Numbered from the stretch's first letter, positions 8,799-18,273 are shown. The stretch: DNA of 59,946 bases from an uncultured Prevotellaceae bacterium (GCA_900557555.1 USTH01000002.1:1-59946); one strand, 5' to 3'. The notes: generated by a model from the letters alone, not told the origin. Made by a program: numbers and translations.

Positions 8799-10142
8799 TT
8801 AATCTCTCTTAAAGATGTCACGTGTGTATACCTTGTCCTTTATGTCATCCAGACAGGAATCATAGCGATTTGCCAACACAACCGATGACTGTCGCTTGAA
8901 CTCTGCAAGATCGTTTACAACGGTCGAGCCAAAAAAGGAGATACCGTCTTCAAGTGTGGGCTCATAGATAATAATCTGCGCCCCTTTGGCTTTTATCCGT
9001 TTCATTACGCCCTGTATGGACGACTGGCGGAAATTGTCGCTATTTGTTTTCATCGTCAAGCGATACACTCCTATTACACAGTTACGTTCTTTAGAGCAGT
9101 CCCATTGTCCGTCTTCGCTGTAATTATAGTAGCCGGCTTTTTTCAACACAGCATCGGCAATGTAATCCTTGCGTGTACGATTGCTTTCCACGATGGCCGA
9201 CATCATGTTTTGGGGTACATGCTGATAGTTCGCCAGCAATTGCTTGGTATCCTTAGGCAGACAGTAGCCACCATAACCAAACGAGGGATTGTTGTAGAAC
9301 AATCCTATGCGTGGGTCAAGGCCGATACCTTGAATTATGGCCGCCGAATCAAGGCCTTTCACCTCTGCATAGGTATCAAGTTCGTTAAAATAGCTTACTC
9401 TGAGAGCCAAATAGGTGTTGGCAAATAGCTTTACAGCCTCTGCCTCCTTAAGACCCATATAAAGTGTATCAATATCTGGCTTCTGAGCCCCCTCCTGCAA
9501 TAAAGCCGCAAACGTATGGGCATATTCCACAGCATCAGGATTGGCAATTGCAGCGATTGCCTTATTTTCATCTTCCGCCTCTGGCAAATCAATAATCTTC
9601 GGATACCCAACTATGATACGAGACGGATAAAGGTTGTCATAAAGTGCCTTTGACTCCCGCAGAAACTCTGGAGCAAAAAGCAGATTAAACTTTTTGCTCC
9701 GCAGTTTAGGAGAGCTTTGAAACAGAGAAGAGTATTTCAGATAAAGGCTTCGACAATAACCAACAGGGATGGTGCTTTTTATCACCATCACGGCATCGGG
9801 ATTAACACTAAGCACGAGGTCTATGACATCCTCTATATGATGGGTATCAAAAAAGTTCTTCTGAGAATCATAGTTCGTTGGGGTGGCAATAACAACGATA
9901 TCTGCTCCCGCATACGCTTCAGCACCGTCAATAGTAGCAACAAGGTCAAGCTGTTTCTCTGCAAAGAATTTTTCAATATATTCATCCTGTATCGGGGAAA
10001 TGCGGTTGTTGATTTTCTCCACCTTTTCAGGAACAACATCAACGGCCGTAACCTGATGGTGTTGTGCCAACAAAGTAGCTATAGACAGCCCTACATAGCC
10101 AGTCCCTGCCACTGCTATTTTAATGTCACCAAACTTGTTCAT
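8799..10142 (-). CDS. ugd: UDP-glucose 6-dehydrogenase
   Basis: Oxidises UDP-glucose to UDP-glucuronate with NAD for capsule or exopolysaccharide. I place the start at 10142 (MNKFGDIKIAVAGTGYVG), giving 447 residues. An upstream ATG at 10169 adds nine residues (MSLSRRNVF) before the Rossmann fold and is possible. The NAD motif GTGYVGLS is at the N terminus and the active-site Cys294 is in GGYCLPKDT (usual family form GGSCFPKD). KSTIPVGY and FAPEFLRES are family signatures. First gene of the ugd-galE pair. It could act on another UDP-sugar, as nearby family members do. Confidence 0.93.
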   Translation of the reverse strand: MNKFGDIKIAVAGTGYVGLSIATLLAQHHQVTAVDVVPEKVEKINNRISPIQDEYIEKFFAEKQLDLVATIDGAEAYAGADIVVIATPTNYDSQKNFFDTHHIEDVIDLVLSVNPDAVMVIKSTIPVGYCRSLYLKYSSLFQSSPKLRSKKFNLLFAPEFLRESKALYDNLYPSRIIVGYPKIIDLPEAEDENKAIAAIANPDAVEYAHTFAALLQEGAQKPDIDTLYMGLKEAEAVKLFANTYLALRVSYFNELDTYAEVKGLDSAAIIQGIGLDPRIGLFYNNPSFGYGGYCLPKDTKQLLANYQHVPQNMMSAIVESNRTRKDYIADAVLKKAGYYNYSEDGQWDCSKERNCVIGVYRLTMKTNSDNFRQSSIQGVMKRIKAKGAQIIIYEPTLEDGISFFGSTVVNDLAEFKRQSSVVLANRYDSCLDDIKDKVYTRDIFKRD

Positions 10143-10473
10143 AAAAACATTTCTCCGCGATAAAGACATCGTGTCATAACCACAGTGATGTGAAACAACT
10201 CACCTAATTTACAATGGAAATCACTGCAAAGATACAAATAAATCAAATAGGCTGCACATAACTTATGACAATAAGTGGTTTTTTCAACATTTTTTTCTCC
10301 TTACATGCAATTCGGCCGTAAGGCATTAGATATTAGTGTACTTCTTGTTGTCTGTTGTCTTTTCTAAACACCTTTTTGCATACATATCATTCAATGATGT
10401 TTGATACAACTCTCTTTTATCCCAATTCAGTCGTTAGAACTTATTGCAACCCGTTTCAAAAGACCGCAAAAGT
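10143..10473. other. Intergenic stretch between ugd and tsaE
   Basis: It contains a minus-strand -7 element TATCTTTG (10234-10227) that probably serves ugd, and one copy of the palindrome family (10417-10446). No small gene or RNA is evident. Confidence 0.5.
10417..10446 (+). repeat. Dispersed palindrome family, copy A
   Basis: Core CCCAATTCAGTCGTTAG followed by AACTTATTG; 22 of its bases match copy D at 53022-53059 position for position apart from two changes. It lies 28 bases past the tsaE stop. The closing arm is degenerate (TTATTGCAACCC). Confidence 0.6.
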
Positions 10474-10902
10474 TCACGGAGTTGTTATAATCAGATTACG
10501 CATGCCGTCAGAGGTTACCTCAATACGAACAGTAACCGCATCGTCGGGCAACAGCGGCTCTATCAGTTCCGGCCATTCAATCAGACAGGGTGAGCCCGAG
10601 TAGAAATATTCATCGTAGCCTATATCGTAAGCCTCTGACAATGATTTGATGCGATAAAAGTCAAAATGGAATATATGCCCACCAAACCGAGGCGAAGCAT
10701 ATTCGTTGACTATTGCAAATGTCGGCGAGCCGGTCGGGTCTGTCACCCCAAGCTGCCTGCATAGGGCGTTGATAAACGTAGTCTTGCCTGCCCCCATGCC
10801 ACCATAAAAAGCAAAAATTTTGTATTTGTCCAACAACGGAGCAAACTGTCGGGCCGCCTCGTCAATATTTTCAAGACTTGATATTGTTATAGTAGTGATC
10901 AT
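10474..10902 (-). CDS. tsaE: tRNA threonylcarbamoyladenosine biosynthesis ATPase TsaE
   Basis: Small cytoplasmic ATPase that works with TsaB and TsaD to place the t6A modification at position 37 of ANN-decoding tRNAs. It has 142 residues, as usual. The Walker A motif GGMGAGKT is at residues 34-41, followed by the signatures SPTFAIVNEY, HFDFYR and IEWPE. It follows porX by 46 bases and is probably the last gene of the aroA-porW-porX transcript. Copy A of the palindrome family lies just downstream. Confidence 0.96.
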   Translation of the reverse strand: MITTITISSLENIDEAARQFAPLLDKYKIFAFYGGMGAGKTTFINALCRQLGVTDPTGSPTFAIVNEYASPRFGGHIFHFDFYRIKSLSEAYDIGYDEYFYSGSPCLIEWPELIEPLLPDDAVTVRIEVTSDGMRNLIITTP

Positions 10903-10948
10903 CGCTAATTATAATTTTATTCTTGCCGTGTTATCCTTGACAATATTG

Positions 10949-12496
10949 TTATTTCCTGTCGAGAGTAATAAACGGAACTATCATTTCTTCCATCGAAACC
11001 CCTCCGTGCTGGAATGTTCCGCGATAGTGGGAAGCGTAGTAATTGAAATTGTTGGGATAAGCAAAAAACTGGTTGCCATAACAAAACACATATGCTGAAC
11101 TAATATTTGGCAACGGCAACATCACACGACGCGGATCTTTTATCTCAAACACTTCGCGGGCCTTATAGGCCAAATTTCGGCCCACTTTGAAACGTAAATT
11201 CGTGTTGACTTCCTTGTCACCCAAAATCCGAACAGGATTTTCTACCAGGATTGAACCGTGGTCTGTGGTTATCATTATTTTATAGCCACTGGTCGAAAGG
11301 CGTTCAAAAAGCTCGCGCATTGACGAATGGCGGAACCAACTTTGAGTAATGCTGCGATATGCCGCCTCGTTGCCCACCAACTCATGCACCATCTGATGCT
11401 CGCTACGCGAATGTGACAAGATATCAATGAAATTAATTATCAAAACATTGAGCTGGTTGTTCATCAGCGTTGAAAACTGTTGCAGCAAGCGGTCTGCTCC
11501 CACAGAGTCGTTGATTTTGTTATATGAGAATTTCTCCGTTCGTCTATGTCTGTATAGCTGTGCTTCTATCAGTTGTTTTTCATTAAGGTTCTTCCCCTCG
11601 TCTTCATCCTCGTCAACCCAAAGATCCGGATATAGCTCCTTGATTTTTGAAGGCATAAGCCCAGAGCATATTGCATTGCGGGCATATTGTGTTACCGTCG
11701 GGAGGATACTAAAATACAGTTCTTCTTCAATTGAGAACAAGTTTGACAGTTCTGACCACAGGGTGCGCCATTGGTCATAACGAAGGTTGTCAAAGATTAC
11801 GAGAAAGACCTTCTCACCCTTATCAAGCGAAGGAAATACCTTTTCACGGAACAAGTCGGGACTAAGCATCGGACGATTGCTTGCAGAACCAGAAAACCAT
11901 TTATCATAATTCTGACGAATAAACTTTGCGAAACTGCCGTTTGCCTCCTGCTTCTGCATGCGAAGCATCTCGCTCATGTCACTCTCGGCCTCCTGCAGTT
12001 GAAGTTCCCAATATACCAACTGGCGATATACGTCCACCCATTTTTCGGGGCTGTCGGCCTCCTGTATTCTTTCACTAAGTTCCATAAATGCCTTACGGTA
12101 CCCCGTCTGCGTAACTTCGCTTACAATCTCTCTCTTATGTATATTCTTCTTCAGACACAGAAGTATCTGGTTTGGATTGACAGGTTTTATAAGGTAATCG
12201 GCTATTTGTGCCCCAATAGCCTGCTCCATTATATCTTCTTCTTCACTTTTGGTAACCATCACAATGGGAATTGACGGTTCTGCCTGTTTGATGCGGCTAA
12301 GTGTTTCCAGTCCGCTGAGGCCAGGCATGTGTTCATCGAGCAGAACAAGGTCAAAGGACTGTTGGGTACAAAGGTCTATCGCATCGGCTCCATTGGTGGC
12401 CTTGACAACATCATAACCTTTTTTCTCAAGAAATATTATATGGGCGCGCAAAAGTTCTATTTCATCATCAACCCACAAAAGTTTGCCATTGTTCAT
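10949..12496 (-). CDS. porX: PorX, response regulator with PglZ phosphatase domain
   Basis: Regulator of the type IX secretion system in Bacteroidetes. At 515 residues it has the length of known PorX. The receiver domain (1-125) has the acidic pair Asp10/Asp11, phospho-acceptor Asp54 in LVLLDEHMPG and Lys83. Residues about 200-515 form the PglZ/alkaline-phosphatase-like effector: IFDNLRYDQW, NFIDILSHSR, TTDHGSILVE and FQHGGVSMEE supply the metal-binding Asp and His residues. In Porphyromonas gingivalis PorX partners the histidine kinase PorY and sigma factor SigP; neither is in this window. It lies 24 bases after porW, so the two are almost certainly cotranscribed. Confidence 0.95.
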   Translation of the reverse strand: MNNGKLLWVDDEIELLRAHIIFLEKKGYDVVKATNGADAIDLCTQQSFDLVLLDEHMPGLSGLETLSRIKQAEPSIPIVMVTKSEEEDIMEQAIGAQIADYLIKPVNPNQILLCLKKNIHKREIVSEVTQTGYRKAFMELSERIQEADSPEKWVDVYRQLVYWELQLQEAESDMSEMLRMQKQEANGSFAKFIRQNYDKWFSGSASNRPMLSPDLFREKVFPSLDKGEKVFLVIFDNLRYDQWRTLWSELSNLFSIEEELYFSILPTVTQYARNAICSGLMPSKIKELYPDLWVDEDEDEGKNLNEKQLIEAQLYRHRRTEKFSYNKINDSVGADRLLQQFSTLMNNQLNVLIINFIDILSHSRSEHQMVHELVGNEAAYRSITQSWFRHSSMRELFERLSTSGYKIMITTDHGSILVENPVRILGDKEVNTNLRFKVGRNLAYKAREVFEIKDPRRVMLPLPNISSAYVFCYGNQFFAYPNNFNYYASHYRGTFQHGGVSMEEMIVPFITLDRK

Positions 12497-12520
12497 AACA
12501 TCTGCCGTTTTTTATTGAAG

Positions 12521-15454
12521 TCAATACCATTCTCCGTCATCATCATCAGGGGTGTCATCATCAGTGTTGTCATATTCATTGTCCTTCACCTCTTCATACT
12601 CATCCCAAATGAATTTGTCTGGCTGCTTGTCAAGTTTGAGGTCGTCCTTGACGTTCGAGGGAATATAATGCTTCTTGAAGAAGTCTCTGTATTGCCCCCA
12701 CGTATAACGCAAGCCTATCAGCTGCAAGTTGAAGTCTGATATTAGCACGGGTTCTACACCATGTGAAACTTTACGGAACAGACTGTCGGCAAACAACTGC
12801 TGCTCATAACTGTGGGCTTCGTCATAACTGTAGAATCCATTCACACGCATCTGATATAGATTGCGCTCCTGATAAAGGGTTATTTCAAAATTTCGGACAA
12901 GGAAGTTTGTGAAGTTGAATCGTGAAAGCTCATAAAGAAGCTTGCCCTCATCAACAGAGTCACGACTATACGACAGTATAAATGTGAAATCCGTCTGGCG
13001 CTCGGGCGAAAGGGTGTCGTTTTTCAGAGCATCCTTGGTTTCGTCACCCGTCTGGTCGCTACGCTGCAAAAGTAGGGCGTCAATATCAAAGCCCCCACCT
13101 GCAGGCTGGCGACCGGACTCAATGCCTTTTACCATCATTCCTGCAATGTCAGAAATCTTATCTGAGGGGTAATCCTTCACAAGCTGTCTCATGCCGTCTA
13201 CAAAACCCTGCAAATCGCGGTCTCTGAGTTTGCTCATCGATTCAAAGAACATAAACTTGGGTCTGTTCTCCCCCTTAGGGAAACGACTGCCCGAAACTTC
13301 ACAATTCCGCTTGATAGTCTTGTAGTCGCCTGACTTGTAAGCGTTGTAGGTGGCCGCATAGAGGGAGTCTTCAATGTGCTTGCCAAAGCGGGCGTTTTTC
13401 TCATAATATGGGTCGTTTATCAGAACTGCATATTCGCTCTCAGGGAAACGTTCTGTAAGTTGCTGCTTGTAGCGCATGTAGTCTTCACGCTGTCCCCAAT
13501 GCAACTCAAGCAGATACAGATGGTATAACAGTTCGTCCATGGGCTGGAACTCCGGGTAGTTGTCGAAGCATCTTAGCAGTGTACGCTTCGCCAAGGAATA
13601 GTTCTCCAAATAGTCTTTCTCCACCACTCCTGCTTCAAAGAGGGCTTTTTTAAGCAACGTGTCTGATTGGGCCATCTTCTCCTCTGTCAGCGGAAGTTGC
13701 TCCAGATAATATTCACGAGTCAGTTTTTCGTCCTCCTTGTTCTTCTTCTCTTTTTTCTCTTTTCCGTTCCCCTTTTCGTTTGTCAAGGAATCCGCTTGCA
13801 TGTCGTGTTGGTTTTCAAGCGAGTCAGCTTTTTCGTAATCCACCTCCGAATTGTCGTTTGTTGCGAGCACCGACTTATTGCTCCTACGCCAATTGTCCTC
13901 GTTTTTGCGATTTCCCCACATCTTGACAAATTGGTCTCTACCCATTGACACCGACTGGCGGTTATAGAAGTACCAGTCTGCACCGTCGTTGGCATTGGCC
14001 ATATTCGACGGCGTCTTATCTTCTTCCTGTTGTCTACCTTGATTAAGGTTAGAGTTTCCCACAGACTGACGGTTACGTGCTATTGAGTCTGCCTGCAGTG
14101 CTTTGAGCTCCTTCTGGCGCTTTTTTTCAACCTCTATAGCCTTGTCTATTATGGCCATACGCTCTGCCTCGGGCATTTTAGCAAGCGCTCTCATGCTGTC
14201 TTGCACATAGATTACCTCCGAAGGGTCTGCCAACTTATCAAGCACACGGCTACGCCACGACAAATCCTGATAGCGCTCGTTTTCCTTAGCAATGATACCT
14301 ATAGCATTGTTATAGCATGTGCGTGCTCTGGAAAAGCGTTCGCGAGCCCAATAAATATCGCCCATCTGCACCATCAGTGAAGCATAAGCCAACCCTTTGG
14401 TCTCTACTTTTGCCGCGCCAGTCTCGTAGGCCTCAATAGCCTTAGTCGTATCTGTTGCCGAAAGGTGAATGTTGCCAATAGCATAATAAATCTGGTCAAG
14501 AAACTTCTTGTTACCAGTTTGCCGTGTAAGCCTCGTCAGCTTCTTTATTTTACGGGCATTGTCACTTTGCGTCATGACCTCTGTCTGCTGCACCATGGCA
14601 TGAAGTTTCATTTCATAGATAGAGGTTTTGCGCATACTCTTCTGAAAGGCTTTGTAAGCTTCTTCCTTATTGCCCAAAGTCTTATATATCTGACCGAGCA
14701 GATAATAACCTCGCGCCTTTTCGGCAGACGTCTTGTACCCAGCTATTTCCTTCTTCAGCAGCGGAATAGCTTCGTTCCACTGCTTCTGCTTGAGATGAAA
14801 GTCCGCCATCGCCGTATTGTATTCCTTGCGGGCTTGGGTGGGTATGCTGTCACGCCTCACTTTGTTCAACAAATCTTCGGCATCATAATACCAGTCAAGC
14901 TCCACATAACACAGAGCATGCATCGCACGGGCACGATTAACAACATCACGCTCCGTACGATAGAGGTTCTCTATATACGAAAACGTTGAGGCGGCCTCAA
15001 TAAAGTCACCTTTCTGCATCTGGGCATACCCCATCAGCATCCACGCATTTTTCAAGAAAGGATTATACTCCGTGCGCTTGCGGTATTGTTTTTCTTTCGG
15101 AGTCATACGATGTCCACGCTTGACCTCTGGCTTACGCTTTATAGAGTGAAGTTGTATGGTCTTTTCCATCTTGGTAACTGCAGTTTCAAAATCGCCTTTG
15201 CCAAGACTCTGTGAACTTTTGTTCCCTACCAACAGTAACGGCAGAAAATCAGTATAGTTATCTTTGTTGCCTGAAAGTTTTGTCTTGTAACCATTCAAAT
15301 ATGCCTGATGACCATTGAAGTAAGTATTGTAGCGGGCAGTAAACGCTTTCCATGCACGTGTGGTTGCCGTGTTCTTCTGCGTAGCGCACGACACGGCTAC
15401 TGTCACCAAGACAGCCAACACAAACAGGTTTGCCAAAACTCCACGAAACTTCAT
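12521..15454 (-). CDS. porW: PorW/SprE, T9SS outer-membrane TPR lipoprotein
   Basis: Lipoprotein needed for type IX secretion; in Flavobacterium the homologue is SprE. It has 977 residues. The signal ends in a lipobox with Cys23 (VAVSC). The typical start TTRAWKAFTARYNTYFNGHQ is followed by tetratricopeptide-like helices (about 80-450). A charged low-complexity linker (about 460-600, rich in Glu, Lys, Asn) precedes further helical repeats. The end is very acidic (DNTDDDTPDDDDGEWY). The family links the motor and the outer-membrane translocon. It sits 24 bases behind the permease gene and 24 bases ahead of porX. The acidic tail may bind calcium or a partner; that part is a guess. Confidence 0.9.
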   Translation of the reverse strand: MKFRGVLANLFVLAVLVTVAVSCATQKNTATTRAWKAFTARYNTYFNGHQAYLNGYKTKLSGNKDNYTDFLPLLLVGNKSSQSLGKGDFETAVTKMEKTIQLHSIKRKPEVKRGHRMTPKEKQYRKRTEYNPFLKNAWMLMGYAQMQKGDFIEAASTFSYIENLYRTERDVVNRARAMHALCYVELDWYYDAEDLLNKVRRDSIPTQARKEYNTAMADFHLKQKQWNEAIPLLKKEIAGYKTSAEKARGYYLLGQIYKTLGNKEEAYKAFQKSMRKTSIYEMKLHAMVQQTEVMTQSDNARKIKKLTRLTRQTGNKKFLDQIYYAIGNIHLSATDTTKAIEAYETGAAKVETKGLAYASLMVQMGDIYWARERFSRARTCYNNAIGIIAKENERYQDLSWRSRVLDKLADPSEVIYVQDSMRALAKMPEAERMAIIDKAIEVEKKRQKELKALQADSIARNRQSVGNSNLNQGRQQEEDKTPSNMANANDGADWYFYNRQSVSMGRDQFVKMWGNRKNEDNWRRSNKSVLATNDNSEVDYEKADSLENQHDMQADSLTNEKGNGKEKKEKKNKEDEKLTREYYLEQLPLTEEKMAQSDTLLKKALFEAGVVEKDYLENYSLAKRTLLRCFDNYPEFQPMDELLYHLYLLELHWGQREDYMRYKQQLTERFPESEYAVLINDPYYEKNARFGKHIEDSLYAATYNAYKSGDYKTIKRNCEVSGSRFPKGENRPKFMFFESMSKLRDRDLQGFVDGMRQLVKDYPSDKISDIAGMMVKGIESGRQPAGGGFDIDALLLQRSDQTGDETKDALKNDTLSPERQTDFTFILSYSRDSVDEGKLLYELSRFNFTNFLVRNFEITLYQERNLYQMRVNGFYSYDEAHSYEQQLFADSLFRKVSHGVEPVLISDFNLQLIGLRYTWGQYRDFFKKHYIPSNVKDDLKLDKQPDKFIWDEYEEVKDNEYDNTDDDTPDDDDGEWY

Positions 15455-15478
15455 CTACATTTTCTTTTTTTACACAAG

Positions 15479-16297
15479 TCACCTTATTTTCAAACTCTGA
15501 AACAGGTGTTTTATTGTGCGACATATCACATATATCACTATCACAACAGCAACTATCATCGTACCGCAAGGCACATTGAGCATGGCCGATATAAACAACC
15601 CACTCAAACAGCCGACTACAGCTATGACAGACGAACACATGGCTATCGTTGAAAATCTCGAACAAAAAAGATTTGCCGTCATCTGTGGCACACTAAGCAG
15701 TGATATGACCATCACAACTCCAGCCACCTTCAACGTACAGACAATGCAAAGCCCCACAAGGCTTATCATCAGATAGTTGACCAGACTTGCCGGCATCTTG
15801 CGCGACTTGGCAAACTCCACGTCAAACGACACTGCCACTATCTGTGGCATACACAGCAGGTAGAACACGGCAACAACCACCGCCAATATCCCCAATGCCC
15901 ACAAATCAACAACATTGACCAGCAATATATTGCCAAACAAATAGCCCGACAAACCTGGCAGAAACTCTGGCGCAAGATAACTGCACATAATACCGACACT
16001 CATACCAAACGCCCACAGCATGGCAATGGCAGAGTCTTCACGCACTTCTCGTCTGTTGCCCAAGCGCAATACTCCCCAGCCAGTAAGCAACGAAAAGAGT
16101 GCAGCACCAAGCAAAACCGGCCATCCTGCCAATGCACAAATGCCCACTCCGCCAAGGCAGGTATGGGCCATGCCGCCTGCAAGAAACACCATGCGATGGC
16201 TCACGATATAGGTGCCGGCAAGCCCACACACCAAACCGGCAAGGACACACGCCACAATTGCATTCTGAAAAAAACTATATTCTAACAGATCTGTCAT
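15479..16297 (-). CDS. Metal ABC transporter permease (ZnuB/MntB family)
   Basis: Inner-membrane permease of the ABC-3 family for zinc, manganese or iron. It has 272 residues with eight or so hydrophobic segments. The family stretch SHRMVFLAGGMAHTCLGGVGI is near the N terminus and a conserved LLSVPQMTANLF lies near residue 205. Neither an ATPase nor a metal-binding lipoprotein is encoded beside it, so its partners must be elsewhere. It lies between the small membrane protein gene and porW. Confidence 0.9.
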   Translation of the reverse strand: MTDLLEYSFFQNAIVACVLAGLVCGLAGTYIVSHRMVFLAGGMAHTCLGGVGICALAGWPVLLGAALFSLLTGWGVLRLGNRREVREDSAIAMLWAFGMSVGIMCSYLAPEFLPGLSGYLFGNILLVNVVDLWALGILAVVVAVFYLLCMPQIVAVSFDVEFAKSRKMPASLVNYLMISLVGLCIVCTLKVAGVVMVISLLSVPQMTANLFCSRFSTIAMCSSVIAVVGCLSGLFISAMLNVPCGTMIVAVVIVIYVICRTIKHLFQSLKIR

Positions 16298-16420
16298 TCT
16301 TTTTTATCACTTTGTCAGCCAACTACCGAATCCGGTTTGTCGCCTGTTACCGTCTGCTCAAAAACTCTATGTGGCCAGACTAACCCACTTACTTGGATTC
16401 CGCCTCCAAAACACAGGCAT

Positions 16421-16813
16421 CTACTCCATCATCAACCATGCTTCGTCTTTTAGCGACACGGGCAGACTGATGCCGCGCAACTGCAGACTATGCAGCCACT
16501 CTGGAATTTCATCTGGCTTGAGAGTTGTCAGCACTTCCGAGAACTCCTCTATTTGCTTTTCATTGTAAGCCTCGGCAGAAATTCCCTTATAAGCATCGAG
16601 TTCCTCGTCATCAAAATAGACAATCTCCTCACTCATCTGCAATTCAAGGGACTTCTCGTCACAGAAGCACGACACCCCACAGACATCGTCCCGACTACAG
16701 TCCTTTGTGTCAGGCTTGGACGTACTGGTATTGCGGAGTTTCTTTCCCAATCCGAACACCACATATACGAGTACACCCGTTGCAAAGACTATGAGCAATG
16801 CCGCATTCATCAC
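16421..16813 (-). CDS. Conserved small membrane-anchored protein of unknown function
   Basis: Protein of 130 residues with one N-terminal hydrophobic segment (about 3-24), then an acidic soluble part. A Cys cluster (CSRDDVCGVSCFC, about residues 44-56) could bind a metal or be an oxidised loop. Its ATG overlaps the aroA stop by four bases (ATGA), so translation is probably coupled. I recognise a Bacteroidales-conserved gene behind aroA, but no function. Confidence 0.75.
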   Translation of the reverse strand: MMNAALLIVFATGVLVYVVFGLGKKLRNTSTSKPDTKDCSRDDVCGVSCFCDEKSLELQMSEEIVYFDDEELDAYKGISAEAYNEKQIEEFSEVLTTLKPDEIPEWLHSLQLRGISLPVSLKDEAWLMME

Positions 16814-18036
16814 AACTCCTTAATTTCCACACCCGCTGACATAAGGTCATGCCAATACTGCGGATAAGACTTACTGACCACTTGGGCATCGTTTATCACA
16901 GCCCCATTCAACACACATGCACACGGCGCAAGGCTCATTGCCATGCGGTGGTCCTCATAAGTGTCTACTTCGGGTATCATCTGAGATTTACAGCGCAGGC
17001 CTTTCCACTCCAACACGCTGTCATCATGCTCCTCTACAACATAGCCGAACTTGCGCAGCTCTGTCACAAGAGCCGACATGCGGTCAGTCTCCTTTATACG
17101 CAAACTCTGCAAGCCACTGAACCTGAACGGCACATTCAGCGCACAACACGTGGCAACCATTGTCTGTGCAAGATCTGGGCAAGCAGTGAGGTCGCGCGTG
17201 TATTCTCTTACCTTGCAGCATGTCTTTTCCAACACTGCTCCCGTTTCTCCAAACGTTGTTACCACACCCAACGGCTCAAACAACTCTCTAATGCACGAAT
17301 CTCCCTGTAGGCTGTTTTCAAACAACCCCTCAAGCGTTACCCGCCCTTCTTTTGCCAATGCAAGAAGTTCATACCAATAACTTGCACCGCTCCAGTCGTT
17401 CTCCACAACATACTCCCCACCATTATAAGCACCAGGACTCACCACAAGTGTGCGGTCATCTGGCTCTATCACACTTATGCCAAACCGACGCATCAAACTC
17501 AAAGTAATATCTATATACGGGCGACTTACCACCTCTCCGGCAAGTTCTAACGTCAACCCGTCTTCAAACGCTGGCGCCACCATAAGCAACGCCGATATGT
17601 ACTGCGAACTGACATTACCCGGCAAAACGACGTGTCCACCCTTGAGTCTGTGACCCACAATGTGAAGCGGCGGAAAGCCATCTTCACCTGCATAAGTTAT
17701 GTCTGCACCTATCAAGCGCAACGCATCAACCAAAATGCGGATAGGTCTGTGCTTCATGCGCTCAGTACCGGTCAACACCGTATCTGACTGAGTAGAGGCA
17801 AAATAAGCAGTAAGAAAACGCATCGAAGTGCCTGCCGCCATGACGTCTGTCACATCACTGCGCTCACACAACGCCTTTCTCATTACACGGGTGTCATCAC
17901 AGTCTGACACATTATGCAAGGTAATGACACCGCCTGACAATTCATTGATAATGAGCATGCGATTACTGATGCTCTTGGAGGCAGGCAACACCACACGCCC
18001 CATTATATTAGAATATGGTGAAATCTTCAGTCTCAT
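16810..18036 (-). CDS. aroA: 3-phosphoshikimate 1-carboxyvinyltransferase (EPSP synthase)
   Basis: Joins shikimate 3-phosphate and phosphoenolpyruvate in the shikimate pathway to aromatic amino acids. I take the ATG at 18036 (MRLKISPYSN), giving 408 residues. A longer frame to 18102 exists, but a perfect promoter lies inside it (18078-18108), so that extension is not transcribed from it. LPASKSISNRMLII supplies the substrate-binding Lys/Ser, NDWSGASYW is the mid-domain loop, and RIKETDRMSAL is the phosphate-binding signature. First gene of the long minus-strand operon ending at tsaE. Confidence 0.96.
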   Translation of the reverse strand: MRLKISPYSNIMGRVVLPASKSISNRMLIINELSGGVITLHNVSDCDDTRVMRKALCERSDVTDVMAAGTSMRFLTAYFASTQSDTVLTGTERMKHRPIRILVDALRLIGADITYAGEDGFPPLHIVGHRLKGGHVVLPGNVSSQYISALLMVAPAFEDGLTLELAGEVVSRPYIDITLSLMRRFGISVIEPDDRTLVVSPGAYNGGEYVVENDWSGASYWYELLALAKEGRVTLEGLFENSLQGDSCIRELFEPLGVVTTFGETGAVLEKTCCKVREYTRDLTACPDLAQTMVATCCALNVPFRFSGLQSLRIKETDRMSALVTELRKFGYVVEEHDDSVLEWKGLRCKSQMIPEVDTYEDHRMAMSLAPCACVLNGAVINDAQVVSKSYPQYWHDLMSAGVEIKEL

Positions 18037-18077
18037 CTTTACATAACCAGCAAAGGCTTTTCTATTCTGGCAGGCTA

Positions 18078-18108
18078 CAAAATTAGAGAAAAATTTGGAC
18101 ATCTCAAA
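18078..18108 (-). promoter_or_regulatory. Promoter of the aroA-porW-porX operon
   Basis: Read on the minus strand: TTTG (18108-18105), a 19-base spacer, TAATTTTG (18085-18078). It is a perfect match and predicts a leader of about 35 bases before aroA. It overlaps the divergent tRNA promoter (18094-18125). Confidence 0.65.
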
Positions 18109-18125
18109 AACTTGTAGTACTTTTG
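18094..18125 (+). promoter_or_regulatory. Promoter of tRNA-Pro
   Basis: TTTG (18094-18097), 20 bases, TACTTTTG (18118-18125). Transcription would start a few bases before the mature tRNA 5' end. Confidence 0.7.
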
Positions 18126-18135
18126 CACACGTTTT

Positions 18136-18210
18136 CGGGGTGTAGCTCAGTCCGGTTAGAGTACGCGTCTGGGGGGCGTGTGGTCGCTGGTTCGAATCCA
18201 GTCACCCCGA
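18136..18210 (+). tRNA. tRNA-Pro(GGG)
   Basis: A 75-base cloverleaf. The acceptor arms are CGGGGTG (18136-18142) and CACCCCG (18203-18209), with discriminator A. The D arm is in GTAGCTCAGTCCGGTTAGAGTAC and the T loop in GGTTCGAATCC. The anticodon loop CTGGGGG has anticodon GGG at 18171-18173, reading CCC and CCT. The 3' CCA is not encoded. It has its own promoter and is followed by the terminator at 18235-18273. Confidence 0.97.
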
Positions 18211-18234
18211 CTTACAAAAATAATTGTTAGTTGA

Positions 18235-18273
18235 GGCTGTGTCGCAAACAAAGTTTACGGCACAGCCTTTTTT
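18235..18273 (+). terminator. Terminator of tRNA-Pro
   Basis: Stem GGCTGTG / CACAGCC (18235-18241 with 18261-18267) followed directly by a run of T. Confidence 0.8.

Noticed and set aside
12942..14989. Plus-strand frames opposite porW
   Set aside because: They are mirror frames of a strong coding gene with no recognisable domain or promoter.
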